DNA from: Chlamydiales bacterium
Lineage (GTDB): Bacteria; Chlamydiota; Chlamydiia; Chlamydiales; JAACFD01
DNA length: 9,454 nt
NCBI GenBank assembly: GCA_009937555.1
Contig: JAACFD010000064.1
Coordinates: forward strand, 1 to 9,454
Direction of reading: 5' to 3'
Shown in pieces: positions 7,351 through 9,454 of this stretch; position 1 is the first letter of the stretch; every line of letters begins with the position of its first letter. The notes under the pieces are model-generated. The model saw only the letters and a list, made by a program, of their open reading frames with translations, searched no databases and was not told where the DNA came from. A program made the translations under genes and the position numbers.

Positions 7351-8400
7351 TTATCGAGATAAGATATCTTTAGGAATATCTTTTTCTTGTAAGTTTTTAA
7401 TGCATGCCCCAGTTTTGCAACTACGAAGAATAGGGCATCTTTTAGAAAAGCTTCTGCCATAGGGGCAAGGACCTTGAATATTTGTATTCTGTTTACCAAC
7501 AGGAGCATATTTACTTGCTAAAGAAGGTCCAAAGAAGCTAAGTGTAGCTACGCCTGCTGTTTCAGCCAAATGTAGAGGCATTGAATCCATTGATATTACA
7601 AGATCTAAACCTAACATGAAATTTTGTAGGGCTGCTAGAGAAAGTTTTTCTACTAAAAAACTGTTGTCAGGAAACTCAGCAGCAAATTTTTCTGCCTCTT
7701 TCTTTTCTTGTTGGTTACCAAAAAATAAGAAGTAAAAAGGACGCCTGTGTCCAGGGTGCCTTTTTAAGAAACGAATTAGGGTTTCTGAAGGAAGCTTTTT
7801 ATTTTTCCAGTTAGAACCAAGCGCCACTCCTACTTTTTGAGCATTTTCAGGAGCTTGCTTCAAAATTCCTTCCAAAACAGCTCTTTCTTGTTGGTCTATT
7901 TTAAGTTCAATAGGTTTAAAGTCAGAAAAGCTAATGGGTAGATTTAGAGCTTTTTGCACTAGTAGCAGGTAGTCTTCCCTAATATTTTTATGGCTTTCAA
8001 TGCTAAAGCGTAGATTAGTAAATAAGCAGTTTGGCCACTCTGGGGCAGAGCTATAGCTAAAGCCTACTTTTTTCTTTCCCTTGCATAGGGATAGGCAAAG
8101 ACCTGACTTGATGTTCCCTTGAAGGTCAAATATATAATCGTATTGCTCTTTTTGTAAGTCTTGCTTTAGGGTTTTTATCTCATTTAAAGTTTGTCTAGAA
8201 AATAGATTTGCTTTCCACTTTTTGCTCTGGATATGAAATACATTTTGAATGAGAGGGTGGGACTCAACTAAAGATGCAAAAGGTTTTTCAACTACCCAGT
8301 CAATACTACATTGAGGTAAATGCTTTTTTATAAAAGACAATGCATGAAATGCATGAATAATGTCTCCTATAGCTGAGGTTTTAATAATAAGAATTTTCAT
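7351..8400 (-). CDS. Glycosyltransferase family 9, LPS heptosyltransferase-like
   Basis: A 349-residue protein, normal for GT9 enzymes of the WaaC/WaaF type, which add heptose from ADP-heptose to the LPS inner core at the cytoplasmic face of the inner membrane. The N-terminus MKILIIKTSAIGDIIHA is the classic GT9 opening with the acceptor-site aspartate (D13). DLQGNIKSG (92-100) matches the WaaC-type DxQGxxKS segment. GSNWKNKKLP (195-204) sits where family members carry their KxWP-type motif. MDSMPLHLAETAG (271-283) is the donor-site D(S/T)xxxHLA motif, and FFGPS follows. The tail has four cysteines (312, 322, 328, 333) in a CPYGR...RCPILRSC...GAC pattern. The ATG overlaps the upstream TGA as ATGA; no strong Shine-Dalgarno is visible, so coupled translation is likely. 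The exact sugar donor is uncertain; another GT9 specificity is possible. Overlap and strand place it as the second gene of an operon. Confidence 0.88.
   Translation of the reverse strand: MKILIIKTSAIGDIIHAFHALSFIKKHLPQCSIDWVVEKPFASLVESHPLIQNVFHIQSKKWKANLFSRQTLNEIKTLKQDLQKEQYDYIFDLQGNIKSGLCLSLCKGKKKVGFSYSSAPEWPNCLFTNLRFSIESHKNIREDYLLLVQKALNLPISFSDFKPIELKIDQQERAVLEGILKQAPENAQKVGVALGSNWKNKKLPSETLIRFLKRHPGHRRPFYFLFFGNQQEKKEAEKFAAEFPDNSFLVEKLSLAALQNFMLGLDLVISMDSMPLHLAETAGVATLSFFGPSLASKYAPVGKQNTNIQGPCPYGRSFSKRCPILRSCKTGACIKNLQEKDIPKDILSR
7361..7385 (+). terminator. Weak intrinsic terminator candidate for the giant gene
   Basis: Bases 7361-7367 (AAGATAT) pair perfectly with 7376-7382 (ATATCTT) across an 8-base loop, and the run TTTTT at 7381-7385 overlaps and follows the stem. 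It starts 12 bases after the giant gene's TAA and lies inside the 3' end of the opposing GT9 gene. The stem has only one G-C pair, so it is weak. A competing 10-base palindrome (AAGATATCTT, 7361-7370) shares its left arm. Confidence 0.3.
8397..8400 (-). promoter_or_regulatory. ATGA stop-start overlap coupling the two minus-strand genes
   Basis: On the minus strand the four bases ATGA hold both the GT9 start codon (8400-8398) and the TGA stop of the DRTGG-domain gene (8399-8397). The bases just upstream (CTCAATACATT) contain no evident Shine-Dalgarno. Ribosomes finishing the first gene could therefore reinitiate on the second, which supports one transcript and coupled expression. Confidence 0.8.
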
Positions 8401-9454
8401 AATGTATTGAGTAGGCTTTCAAAGTCTAAGTGCTGCTCCACCAAGCTAATGGCTTTTTGAATTTTTGAAAAGTCTTTAGCAGAAATCTTACTTACAAAAC
8501 TATTGATTTTTTGGGTAGTATCATAAAGTGTCTGAGAGACATAGATACTAGGGATATCTTGCTTTTTTATTAGCTCTATAATTTCTTGAGATGGAGGTGT
8601 TGTACCAGTAAGTATAAGGCCTCCCTCTAGTTGCTTTTCTTTAAAATCTCTATGCTTTCTTACCATCTCTTCGATAATATCAACTCTTGTAGCAGGAGTG
8701 ATAACTAGTTGGTGTCTACGGAAGTCTTCAGAAAAGTACTTGCAATTAGTAGCTACCACTCTTGTATGACTAAAGTGACGATAGATATGTTCTTGCCCTG
8801 AAATGATAGGAGCATTGAATAGTAAAAATAAATCCTGGAAAGAGGGCTGCAGTAAAAAACCTTCGTAGGGAATGCTGCCCATTAAAGGAATATTCCATCT
8901 ACGCAGAGCTTTTTGGATATAGTGTGTAGTGGTTTCAGCTTTATCAACTTGTACTTTATTTAAGATAACCCCTTTAATTTTTACATTAAACTGATCACAA
9001 AGGGCTTTATTCAGAGTGAGCTCATCAAAAGTAGAGCCAATCCCACCAGTAGCAATCAATATAATATCCAAGCCTAGCATTTGAGCTACCTTAGCGTTGC
9101 TAAGATTGACAATAGAGCCAACCCCAACATGTCCGGTTCCTTCAACAAGGGTAAAGTCAGAAGAATCATGAATACTTTGGAAGGATTCTATAATTTTTTG
9201 ATTGAGTTTTTCCTGGTTCTGGTCGGCATCATCTTGGTCTAGGTATTGTTTCGTAGCTCCTCTAGGTAAGATAACAGGGCTCATATCGGGATAAGGGTGC
9301 TCTAGCTTGAAGTAGTCTTTAAATAGAACAACGTCTTTATCTACTGCTAAATCATTTTCTACAAGTAAGTGACGCTGTCCAACAGGTTTAATAAAACCTA
9401 GTTTACTAATGCGTTTTTTTAAGCCAGACAGTAAGCCTAGACAGGTAGTTGTTT
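8397..9454 (-). CDS. BioD-like P-loop ATPase with C-terminal DRTGG domain (5' partial)
   Basis: The frame is open from the right edge to TGA at 8397-8399, giving 351 visible residues. The internal ATG at 9282-9284 (residue 57) is not the start, because the 56 codons before it carry conserved sequence: TTTCLGLLSGLKKR and GFIKPVGQR. The TTTCLGL segment should directly follow a Walker A GKT just outside the window. VEGTGHVGVGSI (103-114) and GGIGSTFDELTL complete the dethiobiotin-synthetase/cobyrinate-synthase-like fold that also forms the N-terminal domain of long phosphotransacetylases (COG0857 type). Residues about 221-331, including LVITPATRVDIIEEM, GGLILTGTTP and IPSIYVSQTLYDT, fit a DRTGG domain. 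The acetyl-transferring Pta domain is absent: the protein ends shortly after DRTGG. Its substrate is unknown; stand-alone proteins of this type are usually annotated only as AAA-family or phosphotransacetylase-family. It is the upstream partner of the GT9 gene. Confidence 0.85.
   Translation of the reverse strand, partial: TTTCLGLLSGLKKRISKLGFIKPVGQRHLLVENDLAVDKDVVLFKDYFKLEHPYPDMSPVILPRGATKQYLDQDDADQNQEKLNQKIIESFQSIHDSSDFTLVEGTGHVGVGSIVNLSNAKVAQMLGLDIILIATGGIGSTFDELTLNKALCDQFNVKIKGVILNKVQVDKAETTTHYIQKALRRWNIPLMGSIPYEGFLLQPSFQDLFLLFNAPIISGQEHIYRHFSHTRVVATNCKYFSEDFRRHQLVITPATRVDIIEEMVRKHRDFKEKQLEGGLILTGTTPPSQEIIELIKKQDIPSIYVSQTLYDTTQKINSFVSKISAKDFSKIQKAISLVEQHLDFESLLNTL

Noticed and set aside
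7361..7370. Perfect palindrome AAGATATCTT as an operator site
   Set aside because: It lies at the 3' ends of convergent genes, not near a start. AT-rich 10-base palindromes are common by chance, and it overlaps the hairpin candidate.
7227..7508. 93-codon open frame on the minus strand spanning the convergent junction
   Set aside because: It overlaps the 3' ends of both real genes in another frame, and the GT9 frame explains this strand.
9282..9284. ATG at 9284 as the start of the DRTGG-domain gene
   Set aside because: The 56 in-frame codons upstream encode conserved family sequence (TTTCLGL, GFIKPVGQR), so the gene continues past the right edge.

Overview
The window looks like a chromosomal segment from a low-GC Gram-negative bacterium. 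The Gram-negative call rests on an LPS-type glycosyltransferase (GT9, heptosyltransferase-like) and on a very large, cysteine-free, acidic protein of surface-protein character. All three reading frames use the standard code (stops TAA, TAA, TGA). The lone BioD-like/DRTGG ATPase, the GT9 with a four-cysteine tail and the giant modular protein would suit a PVC-group bacterium (Chlamydiota, Lentisphaerota) or Omnitrophota. That placement is from family memory only and is weak.

Left and centre (1-7349, + strand): one giant open reading frame, open from the first base, so its true N-terminus lies upstream. At least 2448 residues are visible. In order they show: a perfect 45-bp tandem repeat cut by the window edge; an acidic low-complexity stretch; a long alpha-helical region; an array of small glycine/aspartate-punctuated beta units resembling barrel-sandwich (lipoyl/biotinyl-like) folds; a beta-rich part with GFxxG motifs, a WGxW...YWAAG motif and a 47-residue duplication; a jelly-roll-like stretch; and a C-terminal domain resembling the TbpB-type lipoprotein beta-barrel. 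No membrane segment and no cysteine were seen.

Right (7351-9454, - strand): two genes that appear to form an operon read toward the giant gene. The upstream gene, which runs off the right edge, encodes a P-loop BioD-like plus DRTGG-domain protein. It overlaps the GT9 gene by four bases (ATGA), suggesting translational coupling. The GT9 gene and the giant gene converge with a single base between their stop codons, so any terminator must lie inside the opposite gene.

There are no intergenic regions longer than one base, and I see no tRNA, rRNA, CRISPR, insertion sequence or recognisable promoter. The likely theme is the cell envelope: a giant putative surface protein beside an LPS-core-type glycosyltransferase. 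They are convergent, so nothing in the layout shows that they work together.
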